This document shows positions 26,471 to 34,683 of a stretch of 64,000 bases of DNA, piece after piece. This stretch comes from Alphaproteobacteria bacterium (lineage in GTDB: Bacteria > Pseudomonadota > Alphaproteobacteria > WRAU01 > Hepatincolaceae): NCBI GenBank assembly GCA_009780035.1, contig WRAU01000008.1, positions 1-64,000 of the forward strand, given 5' to 3'. Each line of letters opens with the position of its first letter. Position 1 is the stretch's first letter. The translations under genes were made by a program, and so were the position numbers. Below the pieces are notes generated by a model, which did no database searches, had not been told where the DNA came from, and saw only the letters and a list, made by a program, of their open reading frames with translations.

Positions 26471-28777
26471 ATGTTTAATAAATTACTGAATGTTTTTTTT
26501 CGCAGTTATTTTTATAGGAAATTATTTTTAAATAAAAAATTCAATTTATTTGAAAGCTCTATAGATTTGTCTATTTTTGATAGTATTAATTATACTGGAT
26601 ACTCTATTTTATATGATGAAATTGATGTTTTTGGTAAAAAATATACTATCAAAGAATTTCTAAATATTAAAATTCTATCTCCTGCAGTGTTAGAATATCT
26701 GCATAGTTTTTTTTGGCTGTCTAATTTAAAAGCCCTTTCTACACCACAGGCATCTATTAAGGCTTATAGCTTGATTGATGCTTGGAGCTCAAAATTTAAA
26801 AACTTTAATGCCGTAGTTTATAATGAAGAAATACTAGCCGAGCGGGTTTTTCATTTAACTACTTATGGTGCTTTTGTTATAAAAGATAAAGATGATATTC
26901 AAAAGGCAAAAATTAAAGCCATTGTTAATGCTAATGTTAATCATTTAATAAATTTATATAGCCTTCATAAATTTAAACTTTATAAAATGAAAAACAAACT
27001 GAAAATTTCTAAGGCTTTGCTTGCGGTAATTTTTTCTAGTAAGCCCGCTTACTTAAATAAAAAGCATATTGTAGAAAAGTTAATAAAAAATGTTGAATTA
27101 GATATTAAAGAAAATATCTTTAATGATGGCGGGCATATTTCAAGAAATCCTAGTTTGGCTTTGGCTTATTTAGAAAATTTGCTGCAGGTATATTATATTA
27201 TTAAAGATAAGGACGGCTATAATATTGATTTTATCCGCACAACCATTGATAGAATCTCTCTTTTTATTAGAAGCATGCGCCATCCTGACGGTCGGCTAGC
27301 CATATTTAACGGCGGATACGAATCTACAAAAATAAAAATAGATTATCTTTTAGCGCTTAGCAATGTTTCTACAAAGCCGTCTATGGTTTTAAGAGACAGC
27401 GGTTATACGAAGTTGATTGCAGCTAATACTTCAATAATTTTTGATGTCGGTGCTAGGGTAAAAAATAATAATTCTCTATTATCTTGCGAATTGGTTATTA
27501 ATAATAAAAAAATTATCACAAACTTGGGCAATAATATTTTTGATGTGAATTATCCGTTTTTAAACAATGAACAAATGGCAAGAATGTATAATTCGTGCTT
27601 GGTATTAAAGATTAATAATAGAATATTATCATTTGATTTAAATGAATCTAATTTAAAAATTGAGCGAAGATATGAAGATAATTGGGATATTATTAAGTTT
27701 GTTTATACCGGCTTTAAAAATCTAGGCATAACCTACTATAGAACTATCTATGTTTCAAAAAAAGACTACACCTGCATTTTAGGTGAAGACATGATTTCCC
27801 TAGAGAAAAAATCAGAAACCATTATTCAAGAAGCGTTTTTAAGATTTCATCTATCTCCAGAGATTAAATCTGTAGAATTATATAAAAAATCTAAGGTGGT
27901 TTTATTTCCTCTTGATGGGCATAGATATATTCTATCTTCAAGCGATAACAAAGTTAATTTGTCTAAAAATATTTATTCGGCAATTGAGGGTGAACTTATC
28001 AATTGCTACACTATAGATATTCCCTTTAATTTGAATAATAAAATTATTAAAAATGAATGGAGCATTGCTATGGAAGACGATATGAAAAAGTTTTCTGCAA
28101 TGAGAGATACAGTTAGAATCTTAACAGTGGTAGATATGCAGAATTCATTTTTAAAAGAAAACGGCAGGCTAAGCGTAAAAAATGCTAGTTCTTTAATTTC
28201 TAAAGCTAATAATTTTTTTAATGCCTTAGATAATAATTTTTTTGAAGCAATTATTTTTACTCAAGATACGCATTTTGCTAATGAATATAAAAATTCCCAA
28301 GAAGCAGAAAGCTTTCCTTTGCATTGTGAATTTAATACTGAAGATTGGCAAATGGCTTTGAATATGGAAAGTTTTAAAGAGAAACCTCAAGTTTATAAAC
28401 TTTATAAAAATAAATTTGATATGTGGGGCAGTGAAATTAACCGTAATAATAACATAGGGCTTGATTTCAAAAATTACTCTGTTTATAAAAATTTATATAA
28501 AATATTAGATATTAATGATGATGTAATTTTTGAAAGCATGGAAGATTTTCTTCTTACTTATAAAAATAAAAAAGTAGAAATTTACATAATGGGGGTAGCG
28601 TCAGATTATTGTGTTAAATATGCAATTGACGGCTATTTGAAAAAAGGATTTAATGTGGCGATTATTCAAGATTTAACTTGCGGCATAAACAAGGAAATTA
28701 TTGATGTTATAAAGGATGATTATGCTAAAGGCTCTGATCTTTTAAATATTAAATTAGTTAAAGCAAGCAATTTATAA
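26471..28777 (+). CDS. Fusion: heparinase II/III-like protein with C-terminal nicotinamidase-type cysteine hydrolase
   Basis: A single 768-residue frame. Residues 1-540 resemble the alphaproteobacterial heparinase II/III family: AERVFHLTTYGAFV, FNDGGHISRNPSLALAYLEN and MRHPDGRLAIFNGG. Residues 544-768 are a complete isochorismatase-like hydrolase: catalytic D555 in VVDMQNSF, TQDTHF and PLHC, lysine near 646-648, and nucleophile C714 in GVASDYCVKYA, the pattern of nicotinamidase PncA. An internal ATG at residue 544 has no Shine-Dalgarno, so separate translation is unlikely. Substrates are not known. The gene follows dut by 66 bases, and the stop of neither half is visible between the domains. 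Confidence 0.75.
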   Translation: MFNKLLNVFFRSYFYRKLFLNKKFNLFESSIDLSIFDSINYTGYSILYDEIDVFGKKYTIKEFLNIKILSPAVLEYLHSFFWLSNLKALSTPQASIKAYSLIDAWSSKFKNFNAVVYNEEILAERVFHLTTYGAFVIKDKDDIQKAKIKAIVNANVNHLINLYSLHKFKLYKMKNKLKISKALLAVIFSSKPAYLNKKHIVEKLIKNVELDIKENIFNDGGHISRNPSLALAYLENLLQVYYIIKDKDGYNIDFIRTTIDRISLFIRSMRHPDGRLAIFNGGYESTKIKIDYLLALSNVSTKPSMVLRDSGYTKLIAANTSIIFDVGARVKNNNSLLSCELVINNKKIITNLGNNIFDVNYPFLNNEQMARMYNSCLVLKINNRILSFDLNESNLKIERRYEDNWDIIKFVYTGFKNLGITYYRTIYVSKKDYTCILGEDMISLEKKSETIIQEAFLRFHLSPEIKSVELYKKSKVVLFPLDGHRYILSSSDNKVNLSKNIYSAIEGELINCYTIDIPFNLNNKIIKNEWSIAMEDDMKKFSAMRDTVRILTVVDMQNSFLKENGRLSVKNASSLISKANNFFNALDNNFFEAIIFTQDTHFANEYKNSQEAESFPLHCEFNTEDWQMALNMESFKEKPQVYKLYKNKFDMWGSEINRNNNIGLDFKNYSVYKNLYKILDINDDVIFESMEDFLLTYKNKKVEIYIMGVASDYCVKYAIDGYLKKGFNVAIIQDLTCGINKEIIDVIKDDYAKGSDLLNIKLVKASNL

Positions 28778-28843
28778 GGGAGTGCTTGCAGTTATTAAAA
28801 AATTTATTATAATTAAATTATATTTAACTTAGAGGATTCTATA

Positions 28844-29917
28844 TTGAAAGAACCAAGAACTAGAAGAAGCAGAAGAAGCAGCCAAAACTTAGACAGTCTT
28901 ATAGGCTCATCTGGAGAGTTTGATATTGACAGCATATTGGGTGAGGCAGATTCTGACGCCTCTTCACTAGAAGATGTTTTTAGAAGAAAAACTAATAACC
29001 CTTTTGATAACAGCGCAGTTTTTCAAAAAGCTGTGGAAGAAAACGAGCTGGAAGAATTAGCAAGAAGAGATACGAATATTGTTTATGCCACAGGATACAG
29101 CATTCATCTGCTAACTCCTTATATTCTTACGGTTGCTGCAATTGCATTGGGGTTCATTATTACAGATAAATATTTTTTTAATATTGTTGAATATCTATCA
29201 CAGGATATTAGATACAAATTACCGGCATATGGCATTCTTACTCTAGCGCTAGTAGTGTTTACATGGTTTTTTATTAAAAGATGTTTTGACTATATAAATT
29301 TTGTAATGTCTATGACTAAATACAAACTTATCTATGGTTTGAAGTTTCTTAAAAAGAAAAATGAAATTACGCTTTTCTCTGTAGCTGAAGCCTTAATAAA
29401 AAGGGGGATTTTTGGTTATATTTTAAATTATGGCACTTTAATTTTTTTCACAAATACTAGAAGAAAATATGTTTTTGATAAAATACATGGTGCGCGCTAT
29501 ATCTATGAAATTATCCAAGAATTACAGCATGGAGAAAGCAGAGGGCTAGAACAAAATGAAACCATTACAAATATCCTTAGCGGCGGTAAAGGGAATGGAG
29601 AATTTGATGATAAGAAATCTCAAAAAAATGATTCTGATACTGTAGATTTTAACGATTTAAGCAGTTTAGGTTTTTCTCAAGAAGAGCTGATGGAATTTGG
29701 CTTGCTTCCTAAAGCAAAAAGGCAGGCGGAAGAAAACAAAGGACCTTTTAGCGACGACGAAGATGATGTTAAAGATTCTGCCGCAAGTGTAGAGCATGAA
29801 GTTGAGGCTGAATCTGTAAGCCATAACGAAAGATCTCGCGGGTCAAGAAGATCGCACAGAGAAAGTCAAGAGTCCTCTTCTAGCAGTAGCGGAGCAAGAC
29901 CAGTGAGAAGAAGATAA
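28844..29917 (+). CDS. Membrane protein with bacterial PH-like (DUF304-type) domain
   Basis: Arginine/serine-rich N-terminus, two membrane segments near residues 90-110 and 125-147, then TKYKLIYGLKFLKKKNEITLF...GYGTLIFF-like strands (about 155-225) matching bacterial PH (bPH_2/DUF304) domains. The C-terminal 120 residues are acidic then arginine/serine-rich and disordered. The start is a TTG at 28844 with AGAGGA about 8 bases upstream. It lies between the heparinase fusion and mutM. The function is unknown; the PH assignment is by pattern only. Confidence 0.6.
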   Translation: MKEPRTRRSRRSSQNLDSLIGSSGEFDIDSILGEADSDASSLEDVFRRKTNNPFDNSAVFQKAVEENELEELARRDTNIVYATGYSIHLLTPYILTVAAIALGFIITDKYFFNIVEYLSQDIRYKLPAYGILTLALVVFTWFFIKRCFDYINFVMSMTKYKLIYGLKFLKKKNEITLFSVAEALIKRGIFGYILNYGTLIFFTNTRRKYVFDKIHGARYIYEIIQELQHGESRGLEQNETITNILSGGKGNGEFDDKKSQKNDSDTVDFNDLSSLGFSQEELMEFGLLPKAKRQAEENKGPFSDDEDDVKDSAASVEHEVEAESVSHNERSRGSRRSHRESQESSSSSSGARPVRRR

Positions 29918-29932
29918 CAATAGGCTTTAACT

Positions 29933-30748
29933 ATGCCGGAACTGCCTGAAGTAGAAAATACCCGTCTTTCGCTTTTACCGCTTAAAGATAGCAAAATAGT
30001 TAGTGTTTATAGTGATGGTAAAAAACTCCGCCAAGAGATTCCTAAAAATCTTAACAAAGTTGTTAATTCCACAGTATTAGATATAAAAAGGAAAGCAAAA
30101 TATCTGCTTTTTCATCTTTCTAATCAAAAAACCATAATTGCCCATTTAGGAATGAGCGGTAAATTTTCTTATTCGCAAGAAACAAATATTGCTAAGCACG
30201 ACCATGTGATTTTATATTTTGAAAATATGTTTAATTTAAAATATAACGATCCTCGCCGGTTTGGAATCTTTTGTTTAGAAGATACGGCAGATGTTATGCA
30301 AAAATTTTTTTCACATATGGGGGTTGATGCCATAGAGAAAGAATTTACCGCCGATTATTTATTAAACAAAGTGCACAAAATATCTTCTAATATTAAAAAT
30401 ACTCTGCTTAATCAAGAAATAGTTGCCGGAATTGGCAATATTTATGCCAGCGAAGCGCTTTTTGCAGCTAAAATTAATCCAAAAAGAGATGCGAATTCTT
30501 TAAGTTTAATTGAGGCAGAAGTTTTAGTAAATGCAATTAAAGAAATTCTTCAAAAGTCTATTGTTCTTGGCGGTTCTACGCTTAAAGATTATCGTAAAGC
30601 TGATGGAGAAGCAGGAGATTTTCAAAACCACTTTTTAGTATATTCTAAAGAAAATCAACCTTGCCGGCACGATGGCTGTAATGGCACTATTAAAAAAATT
30701 ACCCAAAACGGACGCTCTACTTTTTACTGTCCTCTTTCACAGAAGTAA
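29933..30748 (+). CDS. mutM: Formamidopyrimidine-DNA glycosylase
   Basis: Removes 8-oxoguanine and FaPy lesions and nicks the DNA. MPELPEVE at the start supplies catalytic P2/E3 and GGSTLKDYRKADGEAGDFQ precedes the zinc finger. Zinc ligands C244, C249 and C266 are present, but the fourth position is S269 (CPLSQK instead of CxxCQ), and the first pair is spaced C-x4-C rather than C-x2-C. Length 271 is normal. It stands at the end of the co-directional run and before the Abi module. Confidence 0.93.
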   Translation: MPELPEVENTRLSLLPLKDSKIVSVYSDGKKLRQEIPKNLNKVVNSTVLDIKRKAKYLLFHLSNQKTIIAHLGMSGKFSYSQETNIAKHDHVILYFENMFNLKYNDPRRFGIFCLEDTADVMQKFFSHMGVDAIEKEFTADYLLNKVHKISSNIKNTLLNQEIVAGIGNIYASEALFAAKINPKRDANSLSLIEAEVLVNAIKEILQKSIVLGGSTLKDYRKADGEAGDFQNHFLVYSKENQPCRHDGCNGTIKKITQNGRSTFYCPLSQK

Positions 30749-30791
30749 TTTGCATCCCGCCTCATTTTTTTACAAATAACAAAAGATTTCT

Positions 30792-30819
30792 TTACGAATC
30801 TTAAAAATTTATCTATACT
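30792..30819 (+). promoter_or_regulatory. Candidate promoter of the Abi-associated RNA and gene
   Basis: TTACGA (30792-30797), 16-base spacer, TATACT (30814-30819). Predicted start is about 30826, which places the hairpin at 30848-30884 within 20-25 bases of the transcript start and about 80 bases before the Abi start codon. Confidence 0.5.
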
Positions 30820-30825
30820 GTATTT

Positions 30826-30884
30826 AGTCCTTAGATAAGGTAAGGTGATATATGGGAGGCATTAAATTAAGTCCTCCCATTTTC
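30826..30884 (+). ncRNA. Candidate structured RNA upstream of the Abi/HEPN gene
   Basis: Between the promoter and the TTG of the Abi gene lies a strong stem ATGGGAGG / CCTCCCAT (30852-30859 with 30873-30880, 13-base loop), extendable by a flanking ATATAT pairing and followed by TTTTC. A weaker CCTT/AAGG stem precedes it. The GC-rich arms stand out in an AT-rich gap. It could be a separate small RNA, an attenuator, or a leader that controls the gene. Homology is not tested. Confidence 0.45.
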
Positions 30885-30904
30885 ATATATAGAGAAGTAA
30901 AAAA

Positions 30905-32017
30905 TTGAAAGTTTATAAAACAATAAAAGAGCAAATTAATCTTCTTGAAAGTAGGGATTTAATAATTAATAATAAAGATTTTGCTGAAAATCTTCTCGGT
31001 AATGTTTCTTACTATAGGCTTGTTGCTTATAGACACGATACTCCATTTTATGATAAAAACTCAAAAAAATATAATAATAACGCCACCATAGAAGATTTAA
31101 AAAAAATTTATGAACAAGATAATTTTTATAAATCGCTTTTATATTATATTTTGCAAATGATAGAGGTTTCTTTTAGAACGCAGCTTATTTACAATTTTTC
31201 TAAAAATGATTCTTATTTCTATATAAAAGAAGATAATTTTAAGTTCACAGGTAAAGGTAGCGATAAAAGAAAAACAGAATTTTTTAATAAAATCTGTAGG
31301 GCAGTTAGGAATGATAACAATATACATATTTGTTTTTATCAAGAGCAACATGATGTAGAAGTAGAAGAAAATAAACTTGATGAACATTGTAATTATCGTA
31401 AAGATAATTGCAAAACTTCTTATACTAAATGCAACTGTAAGCCAGAATCTTGGGTAGCATTTGAAGATTTTGATTTTGGAACATTAATTGAATTATATTC
31501 AAAATTAAATGACGATATTTATAAAACAGAAAAGGAAGTGGTTGCTAAATTTTTTGGAGTAGAAAAAGCTAAATATTTAACCCAAATTTTAGAAGATATA
31601 AGAAGAACTAGGAATATAGTAGCTCATCACGATAAGATTATATCACGCTACTCTTTTAAGGAGTCGTGTTCTATTAAGTTTTTAAAACAATACTATCTTA
31701 ATAATCATAATCAAGAAATAGTATCTTTATTAGATAAAGAAATACAATTAAATACAGATAAAAGAAAAAACAATGTAAATCAAAGAATAACTACTAGGCA
31801 AAGTTCAACATTCCTACCTTATTTTTTGGTTATTAAATATTTTTTAGATGTGTTGTATTCACAAGGGCTAATCTTAGAGCATTTAGGGTTAGATAAAGAT
31901 ATAGTTCAAGAATTTTTAGATATTTCTAAAGATAGTCATTACAAAGATTTTTTATCGCTTGATGGTTTAAGCGATAATGTTTTTATACTGCAAAATCTTA
32001 ATATAAATAAAAATTAA
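30905..32017 (+). CDS. Abi_2-family (AbiD/F-like) HEPN protein
   Basis: Abortive-infection-type protein of 370 residues. The N-terminus IKEQINLLESRDLIIN and NVSYYRLVAYR, the EVSFRTQL helix and SWVAFEDFDFGTLIELYSKL are typical of the Abi_2 family. RRTRNIVAHH holds the HEPN RNase motif R-x4-H (R236, H241). Between about 160 and 180 a cysteine-rich insert (H161, C162, C169, C176, C178) may bind metal; I do not know it from the family. The start is a TTG at 30905 with AGAGAAG upstream. Expected role: RNA cleavage causing growth arrest on phage infection; not shown here. Confidence 0.8.
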   Translation: MKVYKTIKEQINLLESRDLIINNKDFAENLLGNVSYYRLVAYRHDTPFYDKNSKKYNNNATIEDLKKIYEQDNFYKSLLYYILQMIEVSFRTQLIYNFSKNDSYFYIKEDNFKFTGKGSDKRKTEFFNKICRAVRNDNNIHICFYQEQHDVEVEENKLDEHCNYRKDNCKTSYTKCNCKPESWVAFEDFDFGTLIELYSKLNDDIYKTEKEVVAKFFGVEKAKYLTQILEDIRRTRNIVAHHDKIISRYSFKESCSIKFLKQYYLNNHNQEIVSLLDKEIQLNTDKRKNNVNQRITTRQSSTFLPYFLVIKYFLDVLYSQGLILEHLGLDKDIVQEFLDISKDSHYKDFLSLDGLSDNVFILQNLNINKN

Positions 32018-32019
32018 GA

Positions 32020-32841
32020 TTATTTCCACAAATCATAAAAATGGTGCAGTGCCCCATTGCCTTGTCCCATTTTTAAAATATCAGCCTTTTTAAGGGCATG
32101 AAACACATAGGTTTTAGCATTTTTGCAGGCAGTTAAGCTATCATTGCCTAAAGAAATATAGCTCGCAATTGCAGCAGAAATGGTGCATCCGGTGCCATGA
32201 GTATTAGAGGTGGCTATTCTTTTTGAATTCAGCCATAAGGAGTTATTTTTATTATCTGTATAAAAATCGTTTGAATTTTCATTCTCTAAATGACCGCCTT
32301 TAAGAAGAATTGCTCCAGCTCCCATCTGCAGCAGTATTTTTCCAGCTAGTTCCATTTCCTTAATGGTATTGATTTCTTTATTCAGCAAAACGGAAGCTTC
32401 TGGTAAATTAGGGGTTATGACAGTTGCCTGCGGTATTAAATACTCTTTAATGCTGCTGATAGCTTCTGGCAATAGTAAATTATCGCCGCTTTTAGCTACC
32501 ATTACGGGATCTAAAACTATGGGGATTCCTTTAGCATTTTTTTCTAAGAATTCAGCAACAATCTTAATAATTTCTGTATTAAACAGCATTCCTATTTTTA
32601 TAGCACTAGGAATTACATCCTCAAACATGCAGTTTAACTGCTTTTCTATAATATAAGGAGGGATTTCGTAAATTTTCTGCACTCCCTTAGTATTTTGTAT
32701 GGGTAAACTTGTAAGCACAGTCAAGCCATAGCAATGCAGAGCTGAAAAAGTTTTTAAATCGGCTTGCAAGCCAGCGCCGCAGCTGCCGTCAAAGCCAGCA
32801 ATGCTTAATACTTTCGGTGGAGTTTGATAGTTATTTTCCAT
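32020..32841 (-). CDS. thiD: Hydroxymethylpyrimidine (phosphate) kinase
   Basis: Ribokinase-fold kinase phosphorylating HMP and HMP-P for thiamine. IAGFDGSCGAGLQADLKTFSALHCYG near the start, DPVMVAKSGD in the middle and the anion hole/base NTHGTGCTISAAIAS are all present. Length 273 is normal. It is the third gene of the thi operon and overlaps thiM by 11 bases. It ends tail to tail with the Abi gene, 2 bases apart. Confidence 0.96.
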   Translation of the reverse strand: MENNYQTPPKVLSIAGFDGSCGAGLQADLKTFSALHCYGLTVLTSLPIQNTKGVQKIYEIPPYIIEKQLNCMFEDVIPSAIKIGMLFNTEIIKIVAEFLEKNAKGIPIVLDPVMVAKSGDNLLLPEAISSIKEYLIPQATVITPNLPEASVLLNKEINTIKEMELAGKILLQMGAGAILLKGGHLENENSNDFYTDNKNNSLWLNSKRIATSNTHGTGCTISAAIASYISLGNDSLTACKNAKTYVFHALKKADILKMGQGNGALHHFYDLWK

Positions 32842-33613
32842 AATATATTTCCTTAATTTTATCTAAAGGCTGTTCAAATAATGTATCTATAAATTTTGTT
32901 TTAAAACTGGCGGGTGATTGAGCTTTTTGATAAGCTATTTCGGCACAAATGGTATAATATAAAACAGCTAGTCTAGCTGCTTCAAAATAATTATTTGAAA
33001 CTGCTGTAAAAGCTGCGGTAATTCCGCCTAAGCTGCAGCCCATGCCGGTAATTTTACTCATTATTTCACTGCCGAAAGATAGGCTGGCATTTTGACTGTT
33101 ATCAACAATAAAATCAGTCTTACCGCTTATGCTTATACAAATATTATGCGCTTTCACAATTTCCATAGCGATATTTTTAGCTGATTCAACACTGTAAGAG
33201 CTTTCTACGCCTAAAGATTGTTCAAGATTTTTTTGTAAAGAAATAATTTCTGAAGCATTGCCCCTAACAATATCTACGGATTTTAAAATACCTCTTACAA
33301 AGTTAGTTCGTAGTTCTGTTGCCCCGCTGCCTACAGGATCTAAGATTATAGGAATATTGTATGTTTTAGCAGAAGCTATAGCAGATTCTGCCATAACTAT
33401 AAAATCTTTATTAAGAGTGCCGATATTAATATATAAAGCCTTAGATAGTTTTATTAAATCGTCTGTTTCTTCAGGCGAACAACTAACAATTGGAGCAGCG
33501 CCAATACTTAGCAAAGCGTTGCAGATAAAATCTACGCTAACTATATTGGTTAAGCAGCAGACCATTGGTTTATTTTTTTTAATATTCTGCAGGTAATAGC
33601 TTATTTTTTCCAT
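32831..33613 (-). CDS. thiM: Hydroxyethylthiazole kinase
   Basis: Salvages thiazole by phosphorylation. The MVCCLTNIVSVDFICNALLS start, LDPVGSGATELRT and GMGCSLGGITAAF active-site segment (with the catalytic cysteine in MGC) are clear. Length 260 is normal. It overlaps thiE by 13 bases and thiD by 11, so the three are coupled. No thiazole biosynthesis gene is in the operon: this is salvage. Confidence 0.95.
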   Translation of the reverse strand: MEKISYYLQNIKKNKPMVCCLTNIVSVDFICNALLSIGAAPIVSCSPEETDDLIKLSKALYINIGTLNKDFIVMAESAIASAKTYNIPIILDPVGSGATELRTNFVRGILKSVDIVRGNASEIISLQKNLEQSLGVESSYSVESAKNIAMEIVKAHNICISISGKTDFIVDNSQNASLSFGSEIMSKITGMGCSLGGITAAFTAVSNNYFEAARLAVLYYTICAEIAYQKAQSPASFKTKFIDTLFEQPLDKIKEIYYGK

Positions 33614-34227
33614 GATGTTTTCTCTAAGGCTTGATTAAATTTAGCGATAGCTGCATCTAAATTTTGGGAATCATGCAGTGCAGAAATAACTGCTACACCT
33701 GCTGCCCCATTTGCTATAATTGAGTCAGCGTTATTTTCGTCAATACCGCCAATGGCAATTACCGGATGAATGGATTTTTTACACATATCAGCTAAGCCAT
33801 TTAATCCCCATATTTTTTTAATATTATTTTTACTTTTTGTAGGGAATACAGCACTGCAGGCGACATAATCAACATTTAATTGATTGGCTGTATCTATTTG
33901 CGGGTAATCTTCTAAAGATAAACCGATAATCTTCTTATCGCCCAATATTTTACGAGCAACCGATACATCAGTATCATTTTGCCCTAAATGAACGCCGTCG
34001 GCATTAACTTCTTTAGCTAAATTAAGATTATCATTAATTATTAAAGGAACATTATAGGGCTGCAATAACTTTTTTAAATCAAGAGCAAAATCTATGGATT
34101 CCTTAGTGATATGTTTTTCTCTAAACTGAATGCAGTTTACGCCAAGACGGACTGCTTTAGAGATAAAACTTAAATAATCTCCGTTAAAGCTATGTCTTTG
34201 GGTAAGCATCATGAAATTAAAAATCAT
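33601..34227 (-). CDS. thiE: Thiamine-phosphate synthase
   Basis: Joins HMP-PP and HET-P to thiamine phosphate. VNCIQFREKH, NLAKEVNADGVHLGQND, GLSLEDYPQ and HPVIAIGGIDENNADSIIANGAAGVAVISAL are the TIM-barrel phosphate and pyrophosphate motifs. Length 208. It is the first gene of the operon; its ATG follows the riboswitch, and the GGAGGA at the riboswitch end is its ribosome binding site. Confidence 0.96.
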   Translation of the reverse strand: MIFNFMMLTQRHSFNGDYLSFISKAVRLGVNCIQFREKHITKESIDFALDLKKLLQPYNVPLIINDNLNLAKEVNADGVHLGQNDTDVSVARKILGDKKIIGLSLEDYPQIDTANQLNVDYVACSAVFPTKSKNNIKKIWGLNGLADMCKKSIHPVIAIGGIDENNADSIIANGAAGVAVISALHDSQNLDAAIAKFNQALEKTSWKK

Positions 34228-34228
34228 T

Positions 34229-34303
34229 CTTCCTCCGCTAGTATTAACTAGATCAGGTTATAAGGGTATTTCTCAGCTCGTTTTTACACAAGCACCCCTG
34301 TTG
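34229..34303 (-). promoter_or_regulatory. TPP riboswitch (THI element) controlling thiE-thiM-thiD
   Basis: Reading leftwards, the leader contains GGGGTGC, GCTGAGA, ACCC, ACCTGATC and AATACTAGCGGAGGAA in the order and spacing of the THI box. The 3' conserved CGGAGGAA is also the thiE Shine-Dalgarno, ending just before its ATG. Thiamine pyrophosphate binding would therefore hide the ribosome site and stop translation of the coupled operon. Confidence 0.95.
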
Positions 34304-34338
34304 ATGTATTATTAAGTATATAATATAAAAATTTAGTA

Positions 34339-34365
34339 TTGTCAAAATACTAATTATAGTATAAT
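34339..34365 (+). promoter_or_regulatory. Candidate promoter of rpsT
   Basis: TTGTCA (34339-34344), 15-base spacer, TATAAT (34360-34365). A perfect inverted repeat TTAGTATT / AATACTAA (34333-34340 and 34346-34353) overlaps the -35 and could be an operator. The spacer is short, so confidence is moderate. Confidence 0.45.
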
Positions 34366-34398
34366 AATTAGATGTGTTAATTTAATTAAAGGATTATA

Positions 34399-34662
34399 AT
34401 GGCAAATACAGAAAGTGCTAAAAAAAGAATTCGTCAAGATGATAAAAAAACTCAAAGAAACAAAGCTAGAATGAATAGACTTAGAACAGCAGTTCGTCGG
34501 GTGGAAGATTTACTGAAAAATGGTAAAAAAACTGAAGCTGAAGCTGCTTTCATTTCAGCGCAGTCAGTAATTGCTGAAACTGCACAAAAAGGAACTATCC
34601 ATAAAAATGCTGCCAGCCGTAAAATTTCAAGATTATCTCTTCGGGTAAAAAAATCATCTTAA
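34399..34662 (+). CDS. rpsT: 30S ribosomal protein S20
   Basis: Small basic 16S-binding protein: MANTESAKKRIRQDDKKTQRNKARM and the C-terminal NAASRKISRLSLRVKK are S20 signatures. Length 87. AAAGGA lies 9 bases before the ATG. rpsT directly before dnaA is the standard alphaproteobacterial order; the gap to dnaA is 21 bases. Confidence 0.97.
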   Translation: MANTESAKKRIRQDDKKTQRNKARMNRLRTAVRRVEDLLKNGKKTEAEAAFISAQSVIAETAQKGTIHKNAASRKISRLSLRVKKSS

Positions 34663-34683
34663 TTTTTACCGTTTGAGCATGCT

